A DNA stretch of 64,000 bases from Duganella aquatilis (lineage in GTDB: Bacteria; Pseudomonadota; Gammaproteobacteria; Burkholderiales; Burkholderiaceae_D). Both the position numbers and the translations under genes were made by a program. The notes below the pieces were generated by a model that worked only from the letters and a program-made list of their open reading frames with translations, searched no databases and had not been told where the DNA came from. How positions within the stretch are numbered: position 1 is the stretch's first letter; every line of letters begins with the position of its first letter. Of the stretch, positions 26,895 to 36,563 are shown one piece after another. Where the stretch lies: NCBI RefSeq assembly GCF_009674565.1, contig NZ_WKJL01000007.1, positions 124,001 to 188,000 on the forward strand. The letters are read 5' to 3'.

Positions 26895-28061
26895 CTATTT
26901 GCGCTGTTTCTGGTTTACAAAAAGGAGAGCTCGATATTTTGGCAATATGAACTCCACAGCCGGCTCAACTATGTCTTTCGGCAATTTTTTCTGGATGTAG
27001 TCTCTCGTATTCCTGTCGCAATCACCAAGGGCAGCGGCCACATTCGCCAAAACATGGTCGCGTACGATATCTAGTTGCGGCGACTTATTCGGATCGAATA
27101 CCTCAGTGGGGCTGACGTCCGTCAACTTGGCACTCCTAGCAATATTCCGAACCTTTTCGTAGATTTCAGGGTAGCTTGCACCTACACCGCCCATCACTAC
27201 GAGCACGCCACCGGGAGTGAGCGAGTTAGCTAAGTCCAGAAGCTCTGTCTCAAACCGCTCAGCCATCTCTGTCTGTGTTAAAAAATTGCACATGAAGATC
27301 ATGTCGTAGGCGGATGGAGCGTGAACACCTTCTTCATACGCTATTTTAAATGCAGCGGCGCTGCTGATGTACTCATCGGCCGAATCAAACTCATGTCTGA
27401 TCCAGTGTGCCCGCTCTGCGACCGCTTCATTATGGCGGGTTTTTACCTTGAAGCCTGAAAGATCGTGAATTGCACGCTGAAATGGCAAAGCCATTGGATT
27501 GGTTTCTTGCCGCGCCAACATTAAGTACTCAGAAAGGTAGTGAAGTGTTCGGTCCCATGCATCTCCACGCTCAAGCGAATCGGCAACTTTGACATTCGCG
27601 ACTTCAACTTCACCTCGGGCCGGCCACTCATGCAACATTGCATAAAAGTCGCGCGTTGCATACAAAGCAGGCGCAGGTCCCGAACCCACCTCTAAAATAC
27701 TTACGCGCGTTTTCCTGATTGGAAGTCGGCCCACTCGCAAAAGATATTCAAGTACCTGCATGATGCGGCCATATCGATCAACGAGGTGAAGTCCTGCGTA
27801 CGCGATTGCCTCACTTGGTTGCTGAAAACTTAAGCTATCGCAACTGCGAAGTACGTCCGGCAGCTTTTCAGCGAGTTCGGACTTGGAGGCGCTCTCTGCA
27901 TAATCGAGCCATAACTGGCTAACGGCCTGCCCCAGAGTGGATGTGCGAACTCGCCCAACACCGCTGTTCTTGACCCAAATCATAAAGTCATCGGCTGAGT
28001 TACGTTCCCACCGTGAGGCAATAAAAGGTTGTTGCTGCATATTCGCTTTAGCTTGGCTCAC
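26895..28061 (-). CDS. SAM-dependent methyltransferase-like protein
   Basis: Encodes 388 residues if started at GTG 28061, which has AAGGAAAAT upstream; ATG 28040 is an alternative. The class I methyltransferase motif I is 'SILEVGSGPAPALYATRDFY' (EVGSGP at 124-129), and 'YDMIFMCNFLTQTEMAERFETELLDLANSLTPGGVLVVMGG' fits motifs IV-VI. An N-terminal ~110-residue helical domain precedes it. The overall plan recalls Rsm22-like methyltransferases but I cannot confirm that. Composition is lower in GC than the core genome and codon use is relaxed, suggesting transfer. No neighbour within 480 bp on either side helps to define a pathway. Confidence 0.6.
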   Translation of the reverse strand: MSQAKANMQQQPFIASRWERNSADDFMIWVKNSGVGRVRTSTLGQAVSQLWLDYAESASKSELAEKLPDVLRSCDSLSFQQPSEAIAYAGLHLVDRYGRIMQVLEYLLRVGRLPIRKTRVSILEVGSGPAPALYATRDFYAMLHEWPARGEVEVANVKVADSLERGDAWDRTLHYLSEYLMLARQETNPMALPFQRAIHDLSGFKVKTRHNEAVAERAHWIRHEFDSADEYISSAAAFKIAYEEGVHAPSAYDMIFMCNFLTQTEMAERFETELLDLANSLTPGGVLVVMGGVGASYPEIYEKVRNIARSAKLTDVSPTEVFDPNKSPQLDIVRDHVLANVAAALGDCDRNTRDYIQKKLPKDIVEPAVEFILPKYRALLFVNQKQRK

Positions 28062-28539
28062 GTTTATTTTCCTTGAGAATGGCACAAATTGTATCGTTTA
28101 CGTCGATAATATTAATTTTCCTACCGCCCCTCGCAGCGAATGCTAAGGATAGTAACTAGCCAAATTCTTGCCCGGAATTAGGCTAGAGAGTTTCCGCTTA
28201 CGACCATTTGCAAGAGCTAACTGATACTCCAGCAGAAAATGGACAGCCATCCTAGCAGTAATGATGACTTATCCTGCTTCGGACGAAAGTAGATATTTGC
28301 GCTACCGTAGTTCACTTAACCGACACCCAAACCTACTAATAACTCTGCCCCCACGTGTCAGAGTGGTTGAGATAGTGACGGTAAATTATGGAAATCAGTG
28401 CTGTGACTTATGAGAATGGGTAGTTGCAACCACCATTATTACCCCTGATACTGATATCCGTCATTCTTTCTGAAAAGCGGCTATCTACAATCCCAAGGTC
28501 AGCACTTTGTGAGCCCATTTTCTTTTGATCCACGCCTCA
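28062..28539. other. Intergenic AT-richer gap
   Basis: No ORF with sensible composition or start. It separates the AT-rich patch from the GC-rich two-component genes and likely marks the patch's right edge. Only a short tRNA-Ser-like D-arm string was noticed, which I reject as a gene. Confidence 0.5.
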
Positions 28540-29937
28540 TTAAGCAGTCCTCGGCAGAAAAAGCGTGAATCTAGCTCCGCCTGTGGCGACGTTTTCAGCT
28601 TCGATGCGGCCGCCGTAAGCTTGCATGATGGCTTGCGAGAGGGCCAGTCCGAGGCCGACGCCGTCTACTTCGCCGGCGCGGGCGCCGCTGCCGCGGAAGA
28701 AGCGTTCGAACAGGAACGGCAGCTCGCTTTCCGCAATGCCCAAGCCCTGGTCTTCCACCGACAAGGTCACGCCTTGCGCGCCGCGCTGGATGCGGACGGT
28801 GACGTGGCCGTCGGCCGGCGAGAATTTCAGCGCATTTTCCAGCAGGTTGCGCAGCACCAGGCTGACCGGCGCACGGTCGACCTGCGCCGCTTCCGCCAGC
28901 GCGTCCTGCAGGATGATGTCGATGCGGCGTTCAGCGGCCGGCGCGTTCAGGCGCTGGATGGTTTCCTTCGCCAGCGCTGACAGCGACGCCAATTCCACCT
29001 GCGCCAGCTGCTGGCCGGCGTCCAGCCGCGCCAGCATCAGCAGCTCTTCCACCAGCATGGTCAGCCCACCGACTTCGGCCAGGCAGGAGCGCAGCGCGAC
29101 GACATATTCTTCGTTCGAACGCGGCCGGCGCAACGTGATTTCAATTTCCGTGCGCAGCCGCGACAACGGCGAACGCAGTTCGTGCGAAGCATCCGCTGTA
29201 AACCGACGCTGCGCTTCGAATGCTTGTTCGATGCGGTCCAGCATGGCGTTCAGCGTATCGGCAAGATGGCCGATCTCGTCATCGCCGCCGGGATGCGGCA
29301 GACGCCGGTCCAGGCTGCTGTCGCCGATCTTGCGCGCCTGGTCGACGATGTTCTCCATCGCCACAAAGGTTTTGCGCGACAAGCGGTCGCCGGCCCAGCC
29401 GACCAGCGCCAGCAAGGCGGTCGCCATCACCGTGAACAGGATCGCCGCCGATTGCAGGATCTGGTCCGCATCGTCCAGCGAACCGGCCACCTGCACCGCG
29501 TAGCGCTGGCCGTCGACCAGCGCCGGCACCGATACCATGCGCAGCGGTTCTTCGCGCGCATCGGGCAAGGTGGCGAAGGCGGTTTCGCCGGCCGCCAGTT
29601 GTTCCAGCAGACGCGGCGGGAACGGCAGCACATCGTTGCCGAGATTGGCGCTGCGTGCCAGCACCCTGCCCTGGCCGTCGATGATCTGCACCAGCCGGTC
29701 CAGCCGCGTCAGCGACAGCGGCGCGCTGCCGGCCGGCGCTTCGTGCACGCGGATGGCCGTGGCGCGCGTGTCGGTCAGCATGCCGACTTCCGTGTCGGCC
29801 AGCGCCAGCAGCGCCGAGTCGAGCTGCCCGCGTACCGAGCGCGACAACTGCCACCAGCCTGCCGCCGCTATCGCGCCGACGGTGGCCACGGTGGCCATCA
29901 AGTGAATCAGTACCAGCCGGCGGCGCAGGCTAAGCAT
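28540..29937 (-). CDS. Sensor histidine kinase of a two-component system
   Basis: Encodes 465 residues: membrane helix about 9-30, periplasmic sensor 31-160, second helix 163-183, HAMP about 185-238, HisKA with phospho-acceptor His252 in 'FTADASHELRSPLSRL', and a HATPase domain with 'NLLENALKFS', 'DQGLGIAE' and 'GVGLGLALSQAIM'. This is the layout of CusS/QseC-like OmpR-partner kinases. It starts inside the last 8 bp of the response-regulator gene and sits next to a divergent metal-type RND operon, so it probably senses a periplasmic metal or envelope signal for that system. Confidence 0.93.
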   Translation of the reverse strand: MLSLRRRLVLIHLMATVATVGAIAAAGWWQLSRSVRGQLDSALLALADTEVGMLTDTRATAIRVHEAPAGSAPLSLTRLDRLVQIIDGQGRVLARSANLGNDVLPFPPRLLEQLAAGETAFATLPDAREEPLRMVSVPALVDGQRYAVQVAGSLDDADQILQSAAILFTVMATALLALVGWAGDRLSRKTFVAMENIVDQARKIGDSSLDRRLPHPGGDDEIGHLADTLNAMLDRIEQAFEAQRRFTADASHELRSPLSRLRTEIEITLRRPRSNEEYVVALRSCLAEVGGLTMLVEELLMLARLDAGQQLAQVELASLSALAKETIQRLNAPAAERRIDIILQDALAEAAQVDRAPVSLVLRNLLENALKFSPADGHVTVRIQRGAQGVTLSVEDQGLGIAESELPFLFERFFRGSGARAGEVDGVGLGLALSQAIMQAYGGRIEAENVATGGARFTLFLPRTA

Positions 29938-30613
29938 CCGACTCTCCCGGAGCCGCCAGGCGGAAGCCGCGTCCGCGCACTGTGGCGATCAACGGTTCGT
30001 TGCCCGGCGCATCAACCTTGCGGCGCAGGTTTTTCATGTGGACGTCGATCAGGTTGTCGATGGCGATCAGGTCAGCATGCCAGACGTGTTCCGCCAGTTG
30101 CAAGCGGCTGACCACCTCGCCCACGTGCTGCACGAGGAAATCGAGAATCGCGTACTCCTTCGGCGTCAGGTCCAGGCTGGCGCCGCCGCGATGCACCGCA
30201 TGCGTCTGCGGATCGATGCTCAGGTCGGCCACTTGCAGCAGCACCGGCTGCGTGCGCACCGAGCGTCGCAGCAGCGCCCGCACGCGCGCCAGCAATTCAT
30301 CGAATTCAAACGGTTTGGTCAGGTAATCGTCGGCGCCGGTGTTCAGGCCGGTGATGCGGTCGGCGACGGCGTCGCGCGCGGTCAGCATCAGCACCGGCGT
30401 CTGCAGGCCGCGACGGCGCCATTCGCCGCACAGCGTGACGCCATCCTTGCCCGGCAACATCCAGTCGAGGATGGCCAGATCGGCGCGCGCCAGGTCGGCG
30501 GCCTCCACGTCCTGCGCCGCATGGGCGACCGTGACCGTGTAGCCCTCTTCCTCCAGGCCGCGCGCGAGCAGCCGCGCTGCCTTGTGATCGTCTTCCACCA
30601 ACAATATCTGCAT
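29930..30613 (-). CDS. OmpR/PhoB-family response regulator
   Basis: Encodes 227 residues: receiver domain with Asp7-Asp8 region 'LLVEDDH', phospho-acceptor Asp50 in 'AILDWMLPG', Thr/Lys switch residues 'MLTARD' and 'YLTKPF', then the C-terminal winged helix ('LDLTPKEYAILDFLVQHVGEVVSRLQLAEHVW', 'IDVHMKNLRRKVDA'). It would be phosphorylated by the kinase encoded just downstream and control the divergent RND operon 183 bp away. Confidence 0.95.
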   Translation of the reverse strand: MQILLVEDDHKAARLLARGLEEEGYTVTVAHAAQDVEAADLARADLAILDWMLPGKDGVTLCGEWRRRGLQTPVLMLTARDAVADRITGLNTGADDYLTKPFEFDELLARVRALLRRSVRTQPVLLQVADLSIDPQTHAVHRGGASLDLTPKEYAILDFLVQHVGEVVSRLQLAEHVWHADLIAIDNLIDVHMKNLRRKVDAPGNEPLIATVRGRGFRLAAPGESDA

Positions 30614-30663
30614 GTATGCCCTCGCCTAGACGGCCAGAGTATAGCAGCGGCACGGCCCGCCTT

Positions 30664-30683
30664 TCCTGAAGAAGAATTCAGGA
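30664..30683. promoter_or_regulatory. Palindrome between response regulator and RND operon
   Basis: TCCTGAA (30664-30670) and TTCAGGA (30677-30683) form a perfect 7-bp inverted repeat with a 6-bp spacer in the divergent intergenic region. It is the best candidate binding site for the OmpR-type regulator controlling both directions. TCCGGAG lies before the adaptor ATG. Confidence 0.45.
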
Positions 30684-30796
30684 TGCAGTGCAGCAAATTT
30701 CCGTACCATGGCGTCACTTTCCAGCCTTTCCAACCATGACCGCATCCCCACCGAGGGAGGCAGGCCGCGCTTTGCCCGGCGTTCCGGAGAATCATC

Positions 30797-31924
30797 ATGA
30801 AACTAGCCACCCTGACCAAACTGATTTTGCTCGGCCTGCTGGGCCTGGCCGCGCTGCGCCTCTACGGCTCGAACGCCAAGCAGGCGCCGGCCGCCGAGGA
30901 TGTGCCATCGCTGGTGCATGAAGGCGACCTGCTGCGCATTCCGGAAAAATCACCGTTGAGACGCTCGCTGGTGATCGCCGCCATCGCCGAGCAAAGCATC
31001 GCCGCGCCTATCACGCTACCGGCGCTGGTGGAAGCGGATCCGGCTCGCCTGGTGAAAGTCACGCCGCCGCTGGCCGGCCGCATCGTCAGCCTGAACAAGC
31101 AGCTGGGCGACGAGGTCAAGGCTGGCGAAGTGCTGTTCACCATCGATGCGCCGGACATGGCGCAGGCTGGCGCCGACAACGCCAAGGCACAATCGGCGCT
31201 GTCGCTGGCGCAGCGCAATCTGGCGCGCCAGCACGAGCTGGCACAAGGCGATATCGCCGCCAAGCGCGACGTCGAGCAGGCCCAGGGCGATTTCGACAGC
31301 GCAGCCGCTGAAGCCGCCCGCGCAGCCGCCCGGCTGGCGCAACTGGGCGCGCACGGCGGCGGCAATGCCGGCGCCGGCCGCATCGCCGTGCGCTCGCCGA
31401 TTGCCGGCCGCGTGGTCGAACTGTCGGCCGCCGCCGGCGCCTACTGGAACGACGCCACCGCTTCCCTGATGACCATCGCCGACCTGTCCAAGGTCTTCAT
31501 CAGCGCCAACGCGCAGGAGAAAGACCTGGCGCAGCTGTACGTCGGCCAGCAGGCCAGCGTCAAGCTGGACGCCTGGCCGGCGCCGGTGACCGGCCAGGTG
31601 CGCTACATCGGCGAAATGCTGGACGCCGACACCCGCACCATCAAGGTCCGCCTGCCCTTCGACAACCATGACGGCCATCTGAAACCCGGCATGTTCGCCG
31701 AAGCCACGCTACTGGCGCGTCCGCACAACGGCATGCTGGTGCCGATGACAGCCGTGATCCAGAACGGCTTCGCCAGCCGCGCCTTTGTCGAAGTCAAGCC
31801 ATGGCAATTCGAACCGCGCGAACTGAAGCTGGGGGCGCAGATCGGCGAACAAGTGGAAGTGCTGTCCGGCCTGAAAGCCGGCGAGCGCATCGTCACCAAG
31901 GATGGAGTGCTGCTCAATGATTGA
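30797..31924 (+). CDS. RND efflux periplasmic adaptor, CzcB/CusB type
   Basis: Encodes 375 residues with an N-terminal hydrophobic signal or anchor (about 5-17). The MFP fold is visible: 'LAGRIVSLNKQLGDEVKAGEVLFTIDAPDMAQAGADNAKAQSAL' (lipoyl and hairpin), 'AVRSPIAGRVVELSAAAGAYWNDATASLMTIADLSKVFISANAQEKDLAQLYVGQQASVKLDAWP', the latter being typical of heavy-metal-efflux adaptors. First gene of a czcBAC-like operon; it overlaps the permease gene by 8 bp. Confidence 0.93.
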   Translation: MKLATLTKLILLGLLGLAALRLYGSNAKQAPAAEDVPSLVHEGDLLRIPEKSPLRRSLVIAAIAEQSIAAPITLPALVEADPARLVKVTPPLAGRIVSLNKQLGDEVKAGEVLFTIDAPDMAQAGADNAKAQSALSLAQRNLARQHELAQGDIAAKRDVEQAQGDFDSAAAEAARAAARLAQLGAHGGGNAGAGRIAVRSPIAGRVVELSAAAGAYWNDATASLMTIADLSKVFISANAQEKDLAQLYVGQQASVKLDAWPAPVTGQVRYIGEMLDADTRTIKVRLPFDNHDGHLKPGMFAEATLLARPHNGMLVPMTAVIQNGFASRAFVEVKPWQFEPRELKLGAQIGEQVEVLSGLKAGERIVTKDGVLLND

Positions 31925-34900
31925 ACGTCTGGTTACCCTGTGCTTTAACCGGCGCGGCATCGTCTCGCTGATTTTCCTGCTGGTGGCGCTGTATGGCGGC
32001 TACTGCTGGAGCCAGCTGCCGCTGGAAGCCTATCCCGATATCGCCGACGTCACCTCGCAAGTGGTCACGCAGGTCAACGGCCTGGCCGCCGAGGAAGTCG
32101 AACAGCAGATCACCATTCCGCTGGAACGCGAGATCATGGGCACGCCTGGCATGCATGTAATGCGTTCGAAGTCCACCTTCGGCCTGTCGCTGATCACCGT
32201 GGTGTTCCAGGACGGCGCGGAAGACTACTGGTCGCGCCAGCGCCTGCAGGAGCGCATTGCCGGCGTGTCGCTGCCGTATGGCGCGCAACCGTCGCTTGAC
32301 GCGCTGACCTCGCCCATCGGCGAAATCTACCGCTACACGCTGGAATCGAAGAGCCAGGATCTGCGCGCGCTATCCGAATTGCAGCGCTGGGTCGTGATCC
32401 CGCGCCTGAAGCAGGCCAGCGGCGTGGTCGATGTCGGCAATTTCGGCGGCCTGACCACGCAGTTCCTGCTGGAGTTCGATCCGGCCAAGCTGTCCAAGTA
32501 CAACCTGTCGCTGGCGCAGATCACGCAGGCGATTGCGGCCAATAACGCCAACGCCGGCGGCAGCATCCTGACGCGCGGCCAGCAAGGGCTGGTGGTGCGC
32601 GGCGTCGGCCTGATTCACAGCCTGGATGATCTGGGCAACGTGGTGGTCACGCAGAAGAACGGCGTGCCGGTGCTGGTCAAAGACCTCGGCAACGTCACGC
32701 TCGGCAACCAGGAACGCCATGGGGTTCTGGGCAAGGACAAGGTGTCGGACACCGTTTCCGGCATCGTGCTGCTGCTGAAGAACGAGAATCCGTCGCGCGT
32801 GATCGCCGGCGTGCACGAGGCAGTGCAGGACCTCAACGACCACCTGCTGCCGAAAGACGTCAAGGTCGTGCCCTATATGGACCGCAGCACACTGGTGGAC
32901 GCCACCGTGCACACGGTCGGCAAGACGCTGATCGAAGGCGTGGTGCTGGTGACGCTGGTGATGGTGCTGTTCCTCGGCAGCCCGCGCGCGGCGCTGATCG
33001 CGGCGTCGGCGATTCCCGTGTCGCTGATGGCGGCCTTCATCCTGATGCACCACTTTAAAATTCCGGCCAACCTGCTGTCGCTGGGAGCGATTGACTTCGG
33101 CATCATCGTCGATGGCGCCATCTTCGTGCTGGAAGCCATTCTGCTTCAGCGCGAGAAACAGCCGGACGGCCTGCTGTCGGCCAAAGACGCCATGAAGGCC
33201 ACGCTGCAAGTGATGCGCCCGACCTGCTTCGGCATGCTGGTCATCATGATCGCCTACCTGCCGTTGTTTGCCTTCCAGCGCATCGAATACAAGCTGTTCT
33301 CGCCGATGGCGTTTGCGGTCGGCTTCGCGCTGCTCGGTGCGCTGCTGATGACCATGATGCTGATCCCCGGCTTGGCCTACTGGGCCTTCCGCAAGCCGCG
33401 CAAGATCTTCCACAATCCGGTGCTGGGATGGCTGATGCCGCGCTACGAAGCGCTGCTGCAACGGCTGGTCGGCAAGTCGAAGCTGGTGCTGGCCGTGGCT
33501 GGCGCCACGCTGGTGGCGGTGATCGTGGTCGGCGGCGCCATCGGCCGCGACTTTTTGCCGACGCTGGACGAAGGCTCGATCTGGTTGCAGGTCACGCTCC
33601 CACCCGGCATTTCGCTGACCAAGGCAACGCAGATGGCGGACGCGCTGCGCGACGCCACCTTGCAGGAACCGCAGGTGGCTCACGTGGTCACGCAGTTGGG
33701 CCGCAATGACGAAGGCACCGATCCGTTCACGCCGTCGCACATCGAATGCGCGGTGACTTTGCAGCCCTACGACAAATGGCCGTCCGGCATGAGCAAGCAG
33801 GACTTGATCGACAAGCTGGCGGCGCGCTACAAGCAGTTGCCGCGCACCGACGTCGGCTTCTCGCAGCCGATGATCGACGGCGTACTGGACAAGCTGGCCG
33901 GCGCGCACAGCGATCTGGTGGTCAAAGTGTATGGCGACGATTTCCACGCCACCCGCAAGCTGGCCAGTTCAGTCGAAAAACTGCTGCGCAGCGTGCCTGG
34001 CGCGGAAGATGTGATCATCGACCAGGAACCGCCGCTGCCGCAGGTGCGCATCGACGTTGACCGCGCCGCGGCGGCCCGCCTCGGCATCAATGTCTCCGAC
34101 GTGATGGCGCTGATCCAGACCGGCATCGGCGGCAGCCCGGTCGCGCAAGTCTACGTGGATGACCGCAGCTACGACGTGGCGGCGCGCTTCAGCGGCCCGA
34201 CGCGCAACGATCCGCAGGCGATCGGCGATCTGGTGCTGAACGCCGCCAACGGCGCCCACGTGGCGCTGGCGCAGGTGGCGCACATCCGCCTGGCGGAGGG
34301 CGAAACCACCATCACGCGCGAGATGAACCGGCGTCACCTGACGGTGCGCACCAATCTGCGCGGCCGCGATCTGTCGTCCTTCCTGGCCGAGGCGCAGGGC
34401 CGCATCCAGCGCGAGATTCCGTATGACCATGCGCGCTACCAGATCACCTGGGGCGGCCAGTTCGAGAACCAGCAGCGCGCGCAGGCGCGTCTGGCGGTGA
34501 TCGTGCCGGCGGTGCTGGCGCTGATGTTTGTGATGCTGTTCTCGGAGTTCGGCAATCTGCGTCAGCCGGGACTGATACTGCTGGCGGTGCCGCTGTCGCT
34601 GCTGGGCGGACTGGTGGCCTTGCAGATGCGCGGCATGACGCTCAACGTGTCGTCGGCGGTGGGCTTCATCGCGCTGTTTGGCGTGTCGGTGCTGAACGCG
34701 GTGGTGATGCTGGCCAACCTGAACCGCTGGCGCGCGCTGCTGCCGGACGATCTGCGCACGGCAGTCATCAACGGCGCCCGCGAGCGCGTGCGGCCGGTGC
34801 TCACCACCGCCACCGTCGCCGCGCTGGGCCTGGTGCCGGCGGCGCTGGCGCACGGCCTGGGCAGCGACGTCCAGCGTCCGCTCGCCACCGTGGTAGTCGG

Positions 34901-35015
34901 CGGCCTGGTCACGGCCACCGTGCTGACGCTGGTGCTGCTGCCCGCCCTGTATTACCTGATCGAAGAGCGCTTCGCCCGCCACCCGGCGCCGGCGCCCGAA
35001 GGAGAACAAGCATGA
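31917..35015 (+). CDS. CzcA/CusA-family heavy-metal RND permease
   Basis: Encodes 1032 residues. The HME subfamily is shown by 'PLEAYPDIADVTSQVVTQVNGLAAEEVEQQITIPLEREIMGTPG' near the N-terminus and the TM4 motif 'LGAIDFGIIVDGAIFVLEAIL', where DFG..D replaces the DD of drug pumps. TM10 region 'GVSVLNAVVMLANLNRW' is also present. It would export divalent or monovalent metal ions (Co/Zn/Cd or Cu/Ag) or act on related substrates; the CusA Met triad cannot be judged confidently by eye. ATG 31917 overlaps the adaptor stop. Confidence 0.95.
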   Translation: MIERLVTLCFNRRGIVSLIFLLVALYGGYCWSQLPLEAYPDIADVTSQVVTQVNGLAAEEVEQQITIPLEREIMGTPGMHVMRSKSTFGLSLITVVFQDGAEDYWSRQRLQERIAGVSLPYGAQPSLDALTSPIGEIYRYTLESKSQDLRALSELQRWVVIPRLKQASGVVDVGNFGGLTTQFLLEFDPAKLSKYNLSLAQITQAIAANNANAGGSILTRGQQGLVVRGVGLIHSLDDLGNVVVTQKNGVPVLVKDLGNVTLGNQERHGVLGKDKVSDTVSGIVLLLKNENPSRVIAGVHEAVQDLNDHLLPKDVKVVPYMDRSTLVDATVHTVGKTLIEGVVLVTLVMVLFLGSPRAALIAASAIPVSLMAAFILMHHFKIPANLLSLGAIDFGIIVDGAIFVLEAILLQREKQPDGLLSAKDAMKATLQVMRPTCFGMLVIMIAYLPLFAFQRIEYKLFSPMAFAVGFALLGALLMTMMLIPGLAYWAFRKPRKIFHNPVLGWLMPRYEALLQRLVGKSKLVLAVAGATLVAVIVVGGAIGRDFLPTLDEGSIWLQVTLPPGISLTKATQMADALRDATLQEPQVAHVVTQLGRNDEGTDPFTPSHIECAVTLQPYDKWPSGMSKQDLIDKLAARYKQLPRTDVGFSQPMIDGVLDKLAGAHSDLVVKVYGDDFHATRKLASSVEKLLRSVPGAEDVIIDQEPPLPQVRIDVDRAAAARLGINVSDVMALIQTGIGGSPVAQVYVDDRSYDVAARFSGPTRNDPQAIGDLVLNAANGAHVALAQVAHIRLAEGETTITREMNRRHLTVRTNLRGRDLSSFLAEAQGRIQREIPYDHARYQITWGGQFENQQRAQARLAVIVPAVLALMFVMLFSEFGNLRQPGLILLAVPLSLLGGLVALQMRGMTLNVSSAVGFIALFGVSVLNAVVMLANLNRWRALLPDDLRTAVINGARERVRPVLTTATVAALGLVPAALAHGLGSDVQRPLATVVVGGLVTATVLTLVLLPALYYLIEERFARHPAPAPEGEQA

Positions 35016-36454
35016 TGAAAACCCTGTCCCTGCTGGTCGCATTGCTGGCCACCGGCTGCGCCGCCGGTCCCGACTACGTGCGCCCGGCCGCGCCAACCGC
35101 CACGCGCTACACCGCCGAGCCACTGGCCGCCAACACCGCAGCATCGCCGCTTGCCGATGGCGCCTCGCAGCATTTCGCCGAAGGCAAGGACGTCTCCGCG
35201 CAATGGTGGACCGTCTTCGGCTCCGACGACCTGAATCAGCTGATCGCCGCCGCCCTGCAAGCCAATCCCGACCTGCAAGCCGCCGACGCCGCGCTGCGCG
35301 CCGCCCGCGAAACCGCCGCCGCCCAGCGCGGCGCTTACTTGCCGACCGTCGACCTGCACCTGCAACCGACCCGCCAGCGTGTGGCCGACACCCTGTCCAG
35401 CCCCACCGCCTCCGGCACCAACCTGTACAGCCTGCACACCGCCCAGCTAAACATCGGCTACACGCCGGACGTCTTCGGCGCCACCCGCCGCCAGGTCGAA
35501 GCCATCGACGCCCAGACCGACGTCGCCCGCTTCCAGCGCGAAGCCGCGCGCCTGACATTGATCAGCAACATCGTCAACGCCGCCATCAACGAAGCCGCCC
35601 TGCGCGCCCAGCTGGACGCCATGCAGCAACTGACCGCCATGGCCCGCCAGCAACTGGACGCCGTGCGCAAGCAGCAGCAAGCCGGCCAACTCGGTGCGGC
35701 CGACGTCGCCGCGCAGGAAGCCGCACTGGCGCAAGCGGAAGCCAACCTGCCGCCACTACAAAAACAACTCGCCCAGCAGCACGACCTGCTGGCGGTGCTG
35801 GCCGGCCGTTATCCCAGCGAAGGCGTCGCCCAGCGCCTCGACTTCAGCCACCTGACGCTGGCCACCGAACTGCCACTCAGCCTGCCGGCACAACTGGTCG
35901 AACAGCGTCCCGACATCCGCGCCGCCGAAGCGCAACTGCAAGCCGCCTCCGCGCAGATCGGCATCGCCAAAGCCGCGCGCCTGCCCAACATCGCGCTGAC
36001 CGCCGCGCTGGGCAGCTCGGCGCTGGACGCCGGCACCCTGTTCAAATCCGGGGCCGGCTTCTGGAGCATCGGCGCCGACCTGGCGCAACCGCTGTTCCGC
36101 GGCGGCGGCCTGCTGCACCAGCAACGCGCCGCCGAAGCCAACTACGATCAGGCCGCAGCCCAATACCGCAGCACCGTGCTGACCGCCTTCCAGAACGTCG
36201 CCGACGCCCTGCACGCCATTGACGCCGATGCGCAATCCCTGCGTGCCGCCGCCAACGCCGAACAAGCCGCCCACAAAAGCTGGACCATCGCCCAACGCCA
36301 ATGGCAGCTGGGCCAGACCGGCTACCCGCCAGTCCTGCAAGCCGGCCAGGCCTGGCGCCAAGCCACCATCACGCTGATCCAGGCCCAAGCCGCCCGCTAC
36401 ACCGACACCGTCGCCCTGTTCCAGGCCCTGGGCGGCGGCTGGCAAAGCGAGTAA
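35012..36454 (+). CDS. Outer-membrane factor lipoprotein (CzcC/NodT family)
   Basis: Encodes 480 residues with lipobox 'LLATGC' (Cys16) followed by 'AAGPDYVRPAAP', the NodT-family signature. The TolC-like duplicated coiled-coil region includes 'LVEQRPDIRAAEAQLQAASAQIGIAKAARLPNIALTAALGSSALD'. Overlaps the permease stop by 4 bp (ATGA). Completes the metal-type tripartite pump. No terminator is evident in the 109 bp before the cytochrome genes, where ACCAATA (36460) and TATTGGT (36522) form a widely spaced dyad. Confidence 0.94.
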   Translation: MMKTLSLLVALLATGCAAGPDYVRPAAPTATRYTAEPLAANTAASPLADGASQHFAEGKDVSAQWWTVFGSDDLNQLIAAALQANPDLQAADAALRAARETAAAQRGAYLPTVDLHLQPTRQRVADTLSSPTASGTNLYSLHTAQLNIGYTPDVFGATRRQVEAIDAQTDVARFQREAARLTLISNIVNAAINEAALRAQLDAMQQLTAMARQQLDAVRKQQQAGQLGAADVAAQEAALAQAEANLPPLQKQLAQQHDLLAVLAGRYPSEGVAQRLDFSHLTLATELPLSLPAQLVEQRPDIRAAEAQLQAASAQIGIAKAARLPNIALTAALGSSALDAGTLFKSGAGFWSIGADLAQPLFRGGGLLHQQRAAEANYDQAAAQYRSTVLTAFQNVADALHAIDADAQSLRAAANAEQAAHKSWTIAQRQWQLGQTGYPPVLQAGQAWRQATITLIQAQAARYTDTVALFQALGGGWQSE

Positions 36455-36563
36455 ATGTGACCAATACGCAACAAATTATTTGAAAGGTTTATAACAAGCG
36501 GGGAAGCAGTTGTAGAATAAATATTGGTTAGAAAGCCACTAGTTGCAGCCCTGAGGAGACGGC

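Noticed and set aside
28355..28375. String resembling the D-arm of a tRNA-Ser
   Set aside because: No acceptor stem, anticodon arm or T-arm can be folded around it; too short to support a tRNA gene or an att remnant.
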